DNA of 64,000 bases from Mytilus edulis (GCF_963676685.1 NC_092348.1:19319386-19383385), one strand, 5' to 3'; shown: positions 45,601 to 56,310, counted from the first letter of the stretch. Numbers and translations are program-made. Notes: a model not told the origin generated them from the letters alone.

Positions 45601-46205
45601 TATATGCATACAGTTTTAAATATTAAGAACAAGCGGTCGATGTCGATAGTCTGTTTTCTAACTGTTCAGAGATATGTTCATTCTTGGAAGCCTTCATATT
45701 CCCCGTCTAACGATGGGAACTCTTTCTAATTGTGTTGACTATAAATGCTTGTATGGTAATTCTGTCGTTTATCTGTACAAGCGGTTGCATTTCCTCTCCT
45801 TTCCCAACAAACAAACGAACGAAACGCCACTAGTCTGATTTCTCTGGAGCTCATCCTCAATGGCTCTTATACGTCAGGAAACTTACATGTATACTAATAA
45901 TGATTGTTTCAAGAACAACGATGTATGGACGAACTATTATAAATTCGTCAATATCAGTTATGCATGACTAAAATATAACTTTTATTACAACTACTGTATT
46001 ACTTATTTGGATTAATGACGGCTATCATGTTCAACATTGCACAAATATTATCATAGAATTTAAAAAAAAATCCTCAAAAATCCTCAAAAGAAATAATGCC
46101 TTAGCTTAGATAATTGATATTCTTTTCACAAAAAGTTCGTGTAAATGATTGTCAAATGAATTTAATTATGTAAGAATAAAATGTTAAAAAGAAACTAAAA
46201 AAAAT
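42700..46205. other. Gene-poor stretch; few weak signals
   Basis: 43130-43195 (ACTCTCAGGAAGATTAGTTT...CTTCAAATAAAGATTATT) looks like a LINE-type 3' tail. TTAAAGGGAAACTTCGC at 43618-43634 is the inverse of sequence at 50588-50604. A 63-codon ORF at 45287-45478 begins MTLIVLSTIIILFCDIAVNI, a possible signal peptide; it could encode a small secreted peptide but has no supporting context. Nothing else can be supported. Confidence 0.4.
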
Positions 46206-46939
46206 CATGCACAGGGCTTTCCATTGAAATTGAAGTAGAAGGCTGAATTAAAATTATAGGCGGCTGTAACATGCGTTCGGCGAAGCCGGACGTCCACCAA
46301 GCTGTAAGCTTGGTGCCTTACGGCAGGGGGTCTGGGGGCCGCTCAAGGCCCCCAGAAGCTCTGCCATAAATAGAGCAAAATCCTGCATTCTCGCAATCTC
46401 CTGGCACCTAATTTCATCTTTCAAATGACCATTTTTTATGTATGAAATTAAAGAAAAAAAAAAAATCTCAAAGACTTTTTTTTTTTTATGTTATAGTTTT
46501 TTATTTTCATTTATTTATGCTTAAAATTCATTTACTTTTAAAAGAAATTTATTTATATAATAATCCGGTTTGTTAAAAATCTTGATCGATTTATTTTGCA
46601 GAACTACGTGCATTTGTAAACAAATGACCCCCCTTTTCTCTCTAAAGACTGGTACGCGTAACTAAAATCATACAATTATTTTTCAAGCATTGACAGAAAA
46701 TTGATATATCCTCTGATTTTCTCTTTTAAACTGTTCAATAAGTCGGATACATAAATTATTTGGAAATGTTATTTATTTGAGGTCGAGTCGACAATATTCT
46801 ACTTTCGTTTTTGACCTTGATTCTCTGAACACCACGTGGGCCTTGAAAAATGAACTTCAAAAGATACTGTTTTCCAGATTCTGAACATTATGATCTACTA
46901 CACTTTCTTTAATTTGACTGATATTATTCCATAACATAA

Positions 46940-48290
46940 GGGACCGTTCAATATTTACCAGATGGATGGGCCGGTGCATTCTTAATATTGTTTCATTAAA
47001 AAAGTTAACGCCCATCCTTTTAAATTCTGAAAAAAAGTTCTTGCCCATCTAAAAATTTCTATAAAAAAAGTCCTTGCCCCTCTAAAACTATAAGACAATC
47101 AAAAATGATTGAGGTTCTTTTTCTATTTTAAAGTTTTTAAAATTTTATGTCTTGAAATCGAAGAATAGACTTTGGTGTTAATACAAAATTTAAAATGTGC
47201 TAGTTAATTCCATATATATATGTATACATTTAGTTCAAATATGAATCATCTGTTCTACTTTTGGAAAAAGAAATTATGGTCCTTTTAAGCAAATATAGGC
47301 AGGCATGTTTTTGAATTTGATGCAGCCTTTTTCGCCTATGAACTAATTCCTAAATTTGACAACTGAACAACAAACTATCAAACAACCTGGCATTCTGTAA
47401 GATTAATATATAAATGAGAAAGCTGTATAGTTATATGAAAATCTAAGTTGATTTGAAAAAGTTAAAAAAAAAATTAAAGGTGACCATCCAAATTTGGTCT
47501 AAACTTAAAATTGCAGCTTTTTTTTTAAGCTATTAACTAAATCCATAAAAATGAAAGCAAAAAAACAAAGTACTAAACAGCCTGGCATTCAGTAAGATCA
47601 ATATAAAAATGATATAGCAGTAGAGTTTTATGAAAATGCAAGTTGATTTGAAAAAGTTATAAAAAAAATTAAAGTTGACTATCTGAATTTAGCCTAAAAT
47701 GAAAATTTGAGCTTTTTTTCTTACCTATTAGTTAAATCCATAAATTTAACAGCAAAACACCTAACTACCAAACAACCTGGTTTCCTATAAGATCAATATA
47801 TTAATGAGTTAGCTGTAGAGTTTTATGAAAATCCAAGTTGATTTGAAAAAGTTACAAAAAAAATTAAAGTTGACTATCTGAATTTATCCATTACTAAAAA
47901 TTTGAGCTTTTTTTCTTACCTATTAATTAAATCCACAAATTTAACACCAAAACACCAAACTATCAAACAACTTGGTATTCTATAAGGTCAAAATAATTTA
48001 TAAGATAGTCCGAACAGAAAATTCTAGCTTTTTTATTCCTTAATTAAATCCTTAAAGTTGACAGAAATGAACCAAGCTACCAGTTTTTGAGACATGTTTT
48101 GAGAGCCCGCAAAAGAAATTTCCTACACACCGATAAAATTGATAGAAAATTTTCCTATAAAATATGTTCTGGCCCATCCACTAAATATTTTAAAAAAAGT
48201 TCTCGCCCATCCAAATATTTCCACAAAAAAAGTGCTTGCCCCGCCCCATTTTGCACCGGCCCATCCATCTGATAAATATTGAACGGTCCC
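46940..48290. mobile_element. Nested 1351-bp PIF/Harbinger-type MITE, TSD TAA
   Basis: GGGACCGTTCAATATTTA... ends, inverted for about 38 bp (through GATGGATGGGCCGGTGCA), with TAA on each side (46937-46939, 48291-48293). A 3-bp TAA target and GGG ends are typical of PIF/Harbinger. An equivalent nested copy is at 61951-63301. Confidence 0.85.
47376..48060 (+). repeat. About 195-bp tandem repeat, 3-4 units
   Basis: Units begin with CAACCTGGCATTCTGTAAG (47383), CAGCCTGGCATTCAGTAAG (47578), CAACCTGGTTTCCTATAAG (47773) and CAACTTGGTATTCTATAAG (about 47967); each holds AAGTTGATTTGAAAAAGTTA and a run of A. It fills the middle of the Harbinger-type MITE; repeated at 62387-63071. Confidence 0.85.
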
Positions 48291-48344
48291 TAAGATTGTC
48301 ATCCTATCTGATTGTCTTCACGTTTTAAAAGTAAAAAAGCAAAC

Positions 48345-48500
48345 GAGTTAATGACCCTCGGACGCCTGTACCAAGTCAGGAATATGACAGTTCTTGTCCA
48401 TTCGTTTTTGATGCGTTTTGTTTTTTGATTTTGCCATGTGATTATGGACTTTCCAAATTGATTTTCCTCTGAGTTCAGTATTTTTGTGATTTTACTTTTT
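48345..48500 (-). repeat. Family D fragment
   Basis: CCTGTACCAAGTCAGGAATA...TGACAGTT...TTTTTGATTTTGCCATGTGA...AGTATTTTTGTGATTTTAC, a common bivalve repeat. The ORF on the opposite strand (48299-48511) is repeat-derived. Confidence 0.75.
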
Positions 48501-48825
48501 TTTGTTATCATTCAATGACCACCGGAACGTCTCTCTTGTTATCTTTGAAAAGAAACGATGCATTCTGACTTTAAACAGACAACCAATCAGTGACCTGAAT
48601 TCATGTGAACTATATTTAGCCCAAGGTAAACACTGACTTTTCATCCTTGTTTATCGTGACCGCGACTTTGCGAAAATACGTCTCTCGGCTGCCTGTAAAC
48701 ATTTGAAAAAGATATTATTTTCTTTTTGAATTTATATTTTTGTCAGTGAAGTAGCCGGCACTTGAAGCCACCGCAAACGGCGGATTTCCGCCGGCTACCG
48801 GCTTCAATGGAAAGCCCTGCATGCA

Positions 48826-49354
48826 TGTTGTATGTTGTATTTTTTTGTCAATTAAAAACTTTAAAATTGCAATAGTTTTATTAGCATTTAAACACAGCCA
48901 GATTTGAATACAAGTTAAGAAATTCCGGTAAAGTCAATGATATCAAACAGATGTACAATGGTATATCAAATTGGGTAATATTGCATTTAGTTTTTATAAA
49001 AGATTAAAACTACTATTTTTTGCTTCATATTTGAATCTTTACGCCAATTGCCGTTAAGAAAGTAATCAAAAATTGTTTCCTTTTATTTTTATACACTTTC
49101 GGAATTACGAATCTGAATTTTATTTTCAATTAATCTACACAATTTAATTATTGTATCTTTATTCTCATCGTGTATTAAATCTTAGTGTACTAACATCGTG
49201 ACAGCATACGCTTTCTAATCCTTTCTGTTTATCCTTTCCAAATAACAACATTTATACCTGTGTACGCTTGAACTCACACCTGCGGCTAAATAGCTACAAG
49301 GTAAACGAATTGACCTCAAGCCGAGAAATATACAGTGACATTTACAAAATAATA
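48826..49354. other. No gene seen
   Basis: AT-rich spacer between two DNA elements. Confidence 0.4.
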
Positions 49355-49358
49355 TACA

Positions 49359-50082
49359 TGTTCCAGACCATATGAGTATTCGGACCGTACGCGTACGGTC
49401 CGGACCGTATACGTATACTCGTACGGTCCGACCATACGCGTACGGTCGGACCGTATGAGTATACGCGTACGGTCCAGCTACCCATGCATGTTTTGAGATC
49501 ATATGGGTTAAATTTAAACAAAAATTTATCAAAATCTGTCTTATTAGTTATACAAATTGTTATTATTACAATTAGATGGATAAAGTGAATAAGCGAACAA
49601 TTGAAATTAAATATTTGTTTAACTGTATATCTGAATCATATTTTGTTACTCTGGCACAAGGTGACACTTGTTCAGTACCATAAGGAACGTCATAATTTTT
49701 TTTACAATGACGTGTTTTGTTCATGTATGTTTCTTGGCATAAGCATTTTTTTTTTTAAAGTTCCTAATTTTTTTTTAAACAATTGTCCTCCCACATTATG
49801 TTTACTTCCGATAACTTCAATTTCAATGAGCATACTGGGCTGCAATTAATGAATTACTGACATGCTAAATACAGGAGATTAACAGATTAAATAAGCGTGA
49901 TTTGTTTAAATAGATAAAAAATATTAAGTTTTTATTTCATTTATTATTGAACTTTTTATATCAATTTTAGATATAAGTCATGTTGATCTGTTATATACAT
50001 TTGCATCTAATAATCTTGACAAACTTCTTAATATAAGCTAGACCGTACGCGTACGGTCCAAATACTCATACGGTCTGGAACA
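49359..50082. mobile_element. 724-bp element with GTACGCGTAC palindrome arrays, TSD TACA
   Basis: TIRs TGTTCCAGACC(A/G)TATGAGTATT followed by GGACCGTACGCGTACGGTCC; TACA on each side (49355-49358, 50083-50086). The left end carries an array of five or so linked palindromes of the form GGACCGTACGCGTACGGTCC, CCGTATACGTATACTCGTACGG and CGTATGAGTATACGCG (49380-49472), the right end one. The interior is AT-rich, without a transposase. Confidence 0.85.
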
Positions 50083-50086
50083 TACA

Positions 50087-50722
50087 CACTCTGCTCACAC
50101 ATTAGTTGCATTGAAATGATTATCAAAACAATAACGGTAAATAGAACTGAAATATTTTCAGTTCAATATCAGTAACAATGTTCAATAAATATTTTATGAA
50201 AAAAAATCTCAACAATAATTAATTAAATTTATTCTAAAACATTTACTAGAGATAATTTTATAGGAGTTTGATTCAATCAATACAAAACGGTATATGCACA
50301 TTCATTTTCGTTCATTCTTATATATATTGTGGTTAATAACTTCGACCATTCGTCAGCTGTGCGCTTTTAATTACGTATATTGTCGATAAGCTATAAGAGT
50401 TAAACAGATTTTATTTTTTCCCAGAATTCAATAAATTGGGCTAATACGTCACGACCCACTCGAGAATTCAACCAAAAAAGTTACAAATACTTGATTTTCT
50501 CCGTTATTAGAAGGAATATAAATTTAAAACTTTGCAAATGTGTTTTTTATGTTAAGATGAACATAATTAGATGATAAGTAAAAAATCGCGAACTTTCCCT
50601 TTAAAAAAAATAAGACATTCCGCTAACGTCAGAGAGTTTTGTGAATATCAACTATATGGTCATTTTTATATATTTCCTGTTTACAAAATTATGAATTTTT
50701 CGAAATACTAAGGATTTTCCTA
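50087..50722. other. No gene seen
   Basis: AT-rich; includes TTCGCGATTTTT-type sequence ending in CCCTTTAA at 50582-50604 that is the inverse of 43618-43640. Confidence 0.4.
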
Positions 50723-50723
50723 T

Positions 50724-50910
50724 CACAGGCATAGATGACCTTAGCCGTATTTGGCATAACCTTTTGGAGTTTTGAGTCCCCAATGTTCTTCAACTTTGTA
50801 CATCTTTGGCTTTATAACTGTTTTGATTTGAGCGTCACTGATGAGTCTTGTGTAGACGAAATGCGCGCGTCTGGCGATCTAAATTATAATCCTGGTACCT
50901 TTTTATAACT
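50724..50910 (+). repeat. Bivalve repeat carrying a hammerhead ribozyme
   Basis: I recognise this sequence as a common bivalve dispersed repeat: ATAGATGACCTTAGCCGTAT...TTTGGCATAACC...CTTCAACTTTGTACATCT...then the ribozyme core and AATTATAATCCTGGTACCTT. Single copy in this window. Confidence 0.75.
50827..50885 (+). ncRNA. Hammerhead ribozyme motif
   Basis: Core in order: CTGATGA (50838-50844), stem II GTC-ttgtgta-GAC (45-57), GAAA (58-61), very short stem III (A61-U70, U62-G69, G63-C68, C64-G67, 2-base loop), GTC (69-71), cleavage expected after C50871. Stem I: GCGTCA/TGGCG gives five pairs (CGUCA with UGGCG), then a mismatch and further A-U and G-C pairs. All invariant catalytic bases are present. 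The 4-bp stem III is like those of Penelope and retrozyme hammerheads, which tend to act as dimers. Confidence 0.85.
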
Positions 50911-51245
50911 ACTATGAGAGTTTAATGCGTCGACTTTATCATGAATTTGACTACTGTTCCTAAATGTCTAAAGATATTACGGCAGAGCACACCTCAATTG
51001 TATACATTTCATGCATGATATGTGCCATTTGGCAATCATCTGTAGAATCCACTACTAGGGTACAGAATGATCAATCGGCCGAGTTGAGACGAATGGGTAA
51101 TGTGCTAGGTGGGAATATTATTGTTTGGGTGGCTGGTAAAACTACTTTTAACATAAATTTTCAAAAACTGATATAAGTGGTTCAGACATTTGAAACGTAT
51201 CTTTTTCTTGATAATCCCATTTTCAAAAGTTTGAAATACGTAGTG

Positions 51246-51318
51246 TCTAAACAATATGTCAAGCTGTTAATTGTCCCAAGTCTAAACAATATGTCAAGCT
51301 GTTAATTGTCCCAAGTCT
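51246..51318 (+). repeat. 35-bp tandem duplication
   Basis: Two identical head-to-tail units (TCTAAACAATATGTCAAGCT...AATTGTCCCAAG) at 51246-51280 and 51281-51315. Identity suggests a recent event. Confidence 0.9.
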
Positions 51319-51320
51319 TT

Positions 51321-51583
51321 AACAAGAATGTGTCCCTAGTACACGTATGCACCATCCGCACTTTCATTTTCTATGTTCAATTGACCGTGATAATGGGGGG
51401 AAATCTCTAATTTGGCATTAAATTTAGAAAATCATATTATAAGGAACATGTGTACTAAGTTTCAAGTTGATTGGACTTCAACTTAATCAAAAACTACCTC
51501 GACCAAATACTTTAATCTGAAGTGGGACGGACGAACGAACGGACGCACAGACCAGAAACATAATGCCCATAAATGGGGCATAA
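51321..51583 (+). repeat. Family B copy 4
   Basis: AACAAGAATGTGTCCCTAGT...GATTGGACTTCAACTTAATC...GGACGGACG...AATGCCCATAAATGGGGCAT. Confidence 0.85.
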
Positions 51584-51944
51584 CAATTCGGTTATTAGTA
51601 ACTAAAATCTTCAAAATCTGCAATGAACATCAAATTAAATCAACAACAACAAAAAACCTTGATCCCACGAATGAGGCTCCTTACCTTGGGATCGGCAGGT
51701 AATAATGTTGAGAGGTTAAACTATGTTGTTCTATAGATCTCTCACATTATAAATCTCGATCAGTACTTGAACTAACAGAATATGCATAAATGAACATAAA
51801 ACGGTATAGGGAAAACCTTAACTTTAAAATAATGTTCAGGTTACCAGATAAAAAAAAAAAAACACAATAACAACTTAAACAATCCTAAAGAATAATATAT
51901 GTTACCAAGAACTCTATTAACTATTAAAGTACACTAATTGTTTA

Positions 51945-52105
51945 AGATTTGTTATTTCGGAGCCTTTTATAGATGAGTATGTGATATGGGTTTTGCTCAT
52001 TGATGAAGGTCGTTCGGTGATCTATAGTTGTTAATTTTTGTGTCATTTGATCTCTTGTGGAGAGTTGTCCCATTTGGTAATCATGACACATCTTATTTTT
52101 ATATT
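51945..52105 (-). repeat. Family A copy
   Basis: GGAGCCTTTTATAGATGAGT...GGTTTTGCTCATTGATGAAG...TCTTGTGGAGAGTTGTCCCA. Confidence 0.8.
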
Positions 52106-52476
52106 CAACTACCTAATCTCCTAATAATCCCGTCGTACGGCGTACTTTCTAATATCGTCGGTTGTACTTCATTGTAATGTGCGTACGGCACTGTCATAAA
52201 TAAAGCTACATGAAGACACGATATGCGCAGAACGATTTCACTTACTGTCGTTTCAGAAGAACAAAACATTTCATCCTGCTGTAAACCACAAATTAAGCGA
52301 ATTAATTCTGCAAATTTTCTTTCGAAGTATGGAACCATGTAATAAAATATCCTAGAGATCCCTACTCTTGTACACAAATTATTGTTCTGAAATATGAAAA
52401 ATGTTTGTTTTGGACCGGGTTTTTTTTTGTCCCTTATTGCTACACAGCTATTTAGAATATTTATCAATATGCCCAT
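52105..52476 (-). CDS. 123-residue ORF of unknown family
   Basis: Open frame from ATG at 52474-52476. It has a mixed composition (KKKPGPKQTFFIFQNNN, then an acidic/hydrophobic helix RKFAELIRLICGLQQDEMF, SETTVSEIVLRISCLHVALF) less biased than random AT-rich translation. I do not recognise it; it could be an exon, a repeat-derived ORF or chance. It lies between a family A copy and a LINE scrap, which argues for repeat origin. Confidence 0.25.
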   Translation of the reverse strand: MGILINILNSCVAIRDKKKPGPKQTFFIFQNNNLCTRVGISRIFYYMVPYFERKFAELIRLICGLQQDEMFCSSETTVSEIVLRISCLHVALFMTVPYAHYNEVQPTILESTPYDGIIRRLGS

Positions 52477-52582
52477 TATAAGAACGTGTTGACGGAAAAT
52501 GCGTGAAATTGTTAGCTTTATTATTCATGTTATTAATATGAACGTAACAACTTGAATTGGATGCGAAATGCCTTCTTTTTTT

Positions 52583-52703
52583 CAGTTCCTAGTTTAATTT
52601 AGTTTAAACATATTTTATTTGCATAAGTAGCAAAAGGGATTGGACACAAGTTATAACAACATTAGAGACGTCCTCTCCCAATATAAATATAAACACAGTT
52701 CCT
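52583..52703 (-). mobile_element. 105-bp LINE 3'-end insertion with 8-bp TSD
   Basis: 52591-52695 matches the 3' UTR of the LINE at 9590-9690 over its full length (AAAAGGGATTGGACACAAGT, TAACAACATTAGAGACGTCC). CAGTTCCT stands on both sides (52583-52590, 52696-52703). Confidence 0.88.
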
Positions 52704-53479
52704 GCGAATGGAATTATGATACTTCTACAGTGAAACCCATTTAGGACCATAAATATAGACCAATTTGAATCAATAACATGAATATTCACGACCTCCATTT
52801 GTGATCACAAATTTTAAAAATATTTTGGGGGTCATATATGGGCTTCCGTACTTAGTTTACCCAAATGCCTCTATCCATACTTTGATCTGCCACTACATTA
52901 TGTACAATTAAGAGAGATAATACAACCCATGTATCGATTTACATCAGGTTTGGGTTCATGGTTTTGTTGGAAGGTGTTAAATTATTTTTTCTAATTATTA
53001 TTATATTTTTTATATTTTTTTTATTTTATTTTTTTTGGGGGGGACCTTTGGATTAATATTTAGTGTTGTTAACCGTATTTATTTTGTTTTCCATTTTGGT
53101 GGTGGGAGGGGGGTGGGGGTGGGGGCGAAAAGGGTGAGACTTACGGACGTTTGTTGATTTATCAATGTTGTAACAAATCTGGGTTTATCGACAAGAACAT
53201 GAACGACATATTTGCGTTACATTGTCAATCAGAAACTGCAACTGTTGCTGATTTTGATACTTTTTATATTTTATAGATATAATTCACAATGAAAACATGA
53301 ATACCCAGTATATTGTTAGTGTATTCTGAAGAAATAAATGACATATTGTCCTCATTAATAAATTAGTATTTCAAGAAGTTTAACGCACAAGACAGATAAA
53401 TGAAAGTATAGCCCGGTGACATTTTTGTCGTTTATAAATAACTAATGAATGTATTGTGCCAAACTAAATTGAACACAGC
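52704..53479. other. Unassigned, with a G-rich tract
   Basis: 53033-53045 (T8G7) and 53098-53127 (GGTGGTGGGAGGGG and following, several G runs) could form a G-quadruplex. No gene. Confidence 0.5.
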
Positions 53480-53559
53480 ATCTGTTTGGTTGCTATGGAT
53501 CTCTGCCTGAGGCAAAGTTTCTTCATTTAAACGTGACCTATATGTAACTATGAAGCCTA

Positions 53560-53749
53560 TAGCATAATGTAGAAAAAGCCGCGTTAATACGATTTTGCCT
53601 TGGGGTATAATACCCGCCAGTTCAATGCCGACGCCGGTAAAAGCTCATTTAAATGAAGAAGGCGGATCTGAGAAGCTTTAGAAAATTTTAGTGGTATATA
53701 CATGTTACAATAACAGGGGAAATTTAGTGAAGAAAGCATATATTTCAGG
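53560..53749 (+). promoter_or_regulatory. Possible KCTD promoter or non-coding first exon
   Basis: Locally CpG-rich (GCCGCG, GCCGACGCCGG) between AT-rich flanks, ending in CAG followed by GTAAAG, a good splice donor at 53750. It lies 2.1 kb upstream of the first coding exon, in the right orientation. CTTCATTTAAA at 53520 and TCATTTAAATGAAG at 53646 form a palindromic pair. Position-based inference. Confidence 0.3.
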
Positions 53750-55339
53750 TAAAGTTATATTTGTTATACATTCATGATTCATTGATCTTTTAGTTTATTG
53801 GTATTTCATGTTATTGTGTGTAGATAATCCATTACGCTGTGAAACTTGATTAATTAATTATAGCTTATACAATTTTCATATTTCTTTTTTAATAGAAAAC
53901 AATAAATCAAATCTATCGTTGGTTTAACAGGGGATCATACATTGATAGTAAAATGTTGTATATATATCTCACTGATGCAAAATCACCACTGTCCTTACAA
54001 CTTTAATAGGAAATCAACAGTTCCCTAATAAGGAACCAAGTTTTCGTTGTTTTATCATCAAAATAACCAAAAGAAATTTTGTTAACGATTATTTACATGT
54101 ATTTATGTATTTTCAAATCGACCAGTTTATTATTTCCCACAGAGTGTCCCTCTTTGTCAATGAATAAATCTACCCGCAGGCTATTTGTCAAATTATAATG
54201 GTATTTATAAATGTCAATATTTAAGTGTTATAGCTTTATTTGTAATTTGAATATTCATGTTTAAACACATAAGTGACAAAAATCTCTTGTTATTGATAAT
54301 TCTCTAGATAATGATTCAGTTAATAAATATAAAATCATATGTTCTTAAAATATTTCAGATTATTTATTTTCATATCATACTTAAAATTTAAGTCCTTAAT
54401 TATTGCTCGAAGCATATATACATGTATATGATTAGTACTATAGCTGTTACATCATTGCCTCTTGCCTTTAAATACTTTTACACCTCATGTCCGCTACTCT
54501 CGTGTCAGGATTAACATTCCGTCCAATTACCCACAATGGAACATCATCCGTAGAGTGATTCATTCCTGGTATAGACTATACATTCAAACTTTTAGGATGG
54601 AAACATTTTTAAAACTGTTTTTTTTTTTTTACTATAGACGAATGTAGTTGAATGCATTGGTGATTTTAATTTAGTAAGAAACGGAAACACAACCATTTAG
54701 AACATGTCAGTTTGTAGTGTACAACGCACATTCAACCTGAAAAGATATCCGATTAAGATTTGTTAAGAAATATACTAAGCTGTACAATTCAAATATTCTG
54801 GTATGAAATAAATTTATGTTGGCACAAAAATGTTTTGTTTTACTCTCTCTATCTTTCATGAGGGTTCCTTTGCGAGGAATGGTTCGTAATCGTATCCCAA
54901 ACAAATAAAAGTTATGTCATGGTCAGGTTATCGCGTCTATCTTAACTTTCGTCTTATCATCAGTTCACCTTCTGGATGCCATCAATTCATAATTTACCAT
55001 GATAACTAGTCCTTACTTGTATCGTAAGAGTTGCACGAAAAACGTTTTCCTCTTACAAATATTTCAATTGCCCTCCAACTCTTCGGTAAATAATTCATGT
55101 GATTTGTCAGTTGCAAACTCCAACCTCCACAAAGAAGTGTTTTTGTATAAAGATTAAGTTCTGTAGTTCAGAAGGCAGACTACTGTGATACTTCATATAT
55201 TATACTATAGTATACAGATGTCGTACGTTCTAAAATTATGGTATCTCTTTTTCCGTTGATCTGACTTTTATGAAATACATAATCACGTAAACTTCTCAAA
55301 TTTTATAACTATAATAGCGTAATTATTTGGAATCCTTGC

Positions 55340-55705
55340 AAGGTCTTCATGTCTGTCAAACAGGATTCCTCTGACCTCCATCTTGTTCAACGGAGCAGTG
55401 ATCAAAGCTTAGATTTCGTGATTATGTCCATATATCTCAGAAACTTGAGCAATTATTATATGCTATTAATGATATATAAAATATGGGATGGTTGTAAGGT
55501 GTACATGTCCGTCAGGCAGGTTTCATCTGATCTTGACCTCATTTTCATGGTTCATTGGTCAGTGTTAAATTTTCGGGATTTGGTTCGATTTAGGTACTAT
55601 AAATATATTAAGTCGACTTCAGGTGGCATACAGTTTGTATGTAATGCTTTAATGCTTGCAAAGAGTTCTTTTACGTTTGGGTTAACTGACCTTTACCTCA
55701 TTTAA
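55340..55705 (+). repeat. Bivalve tandem repeat, about 155-bp units
   Basis: Units contain AAGGT(C/G)T(T/A)CATGTC(T/C)GTCA, TC(T/A)GA(C/T)CT(C/T)GACCT and TTCATTGGTCA; two and a half are visible at 55340, 55495 and about 55640. The 118-codon ORF in it is repeat-derived. Confidence 0.75.
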
Positions 55706-55867
55706 CCTGAATAATGGATATTTGTAGTAAACCTTATGATAAAATTCAAGGACGATTACTAAAGAGGACGAGATTAAATCTATCACCACTTTTCTGCATA
55801 TATGCGGAAATGTGGACACTTTGATATATGAGATATAAATGACATTTTTTTTATATTTTCATTATAG

Positions 55868-56073
55868 ATATTGAATATTGAAACCTAATGGGCGATGACG
55901 TCTCCGGTGCCAAACCAGACATCAGCTTCGCCTAGATCACTTCACAATGGCGTTTATTCAAAGATACCGATGTCGGGAGTGCCATGTCCCGCCACCCCAA
56001 CACGATATACAGCACCTGTACATATAGATGTGGGAGGTGTCATCTACACAGCATCTCTAGAGACACTCACGAG
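55868..56073 (+). CDS. KCTD1/KCTD15-like BTB protein, first coding exon
   Basis: Exon bounded by acceptor TTCATTATAG (55867) and donor GTAAGG (56074); coding from ATG 55895, 59 codons plus two bases (phase 2). The first 40 residues are Pro/Ser/Thr-rich (MTSPVPNQTSASPRSLHNGV ...). Then [20 protein letters not shown], the first strand and helix of the BTB/T1 fold, matching the [20 protein letters not shown] of vertebrate KCTD1/15. Those proteins oligomerise through the BTB domain and repress TFAP2 activity and WNT signalling. The rest of the BTB fold is not found up to 64000, so the next intron exceeds 7.9 kb. A family A copy begins 24 bp past the donor. Confidence 0.88.
55888..55935 (+). promoter_or_regulatory. 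Overlapping upstream ORF in the KCTD leader
   Basis: ATG at 55888 opens a 15-codon frame (MGDDVSGAKPDISFA, stop TAG at 55933-55935) that overlaps the main start at 55895 in another frame. The main ATG has G at -3, the upstream one C. Such an ORF would lower main-frame initiation. Confidence 0.6.
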
Positions 56074-56097
56074 GTAAGGTGGCAGATAATATCAAAA

Positions 56098-56310
56098 TAA
56101 GAAGAAGTGGTATGATTGCAAATGAGACAATTCCCCATCAAAATCACAATTTGTAAAAGTAAACCATTATAGGTCAAAGTCCGGGGTCAAAGTACGGTCT
56201 TCAACACGGAGCCTTGGCTCGTACTGACCATGAAGTATAAACGGCCCCAAAAATAACTAATGTAAAACAATTCAAACGGGAAAACCAACGATCTCATCTA
56301 CATAAAAAAC
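56098..56310 (+). repeat. Family A variant 2 in the KCTD intron
   Basis: AAGAAGTGGTATGATTGCAA...ATGAGACAATTCCCCATC...AAGTACGGTCTTCAACACGG...CAAACGGGAAAACCAACG. Confidence 0.8.

Larger units (their letters stand above)
46212..48819. mobile_element. 2608-bp DNA element, copy 1, TSD CATGCA
   Basis: TIRs CAGGGCTTTCCATTGAA, with CATGCA at both sides (46206-46211, 48820-48825). A palindrome-rich, GC-rich left subterminal zone (ACCAAGCTGTAAGCTTGGT, GGGGGCCGCTCAAGGCCCCC) follows the TIR. Nested inside are a 1351-bp Harbinger-type MITE and a family D fragment. No transposase ORF; small ORFs at 46857-47048, 48087-48272 and 48299-48511 recur unchanged in copy 2. The second copy, at 61223-63830, has the same length to the base. 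Confidence 0.92.

Noticed and set aside
49215-49532. 105-codon minus-strand ORF with YAYTHTVRPYAYG-type repeats
   Set aside because: It is the translation of the GTACGCGTAC palindrome array; repeats in the peptide follow from the DNA.
55349-55705. 118-codon ORF upstream of the KCTD exon
   Set aside because: It falls wholly in a bivalve tandem repeat whose units give the same repeated peptide.
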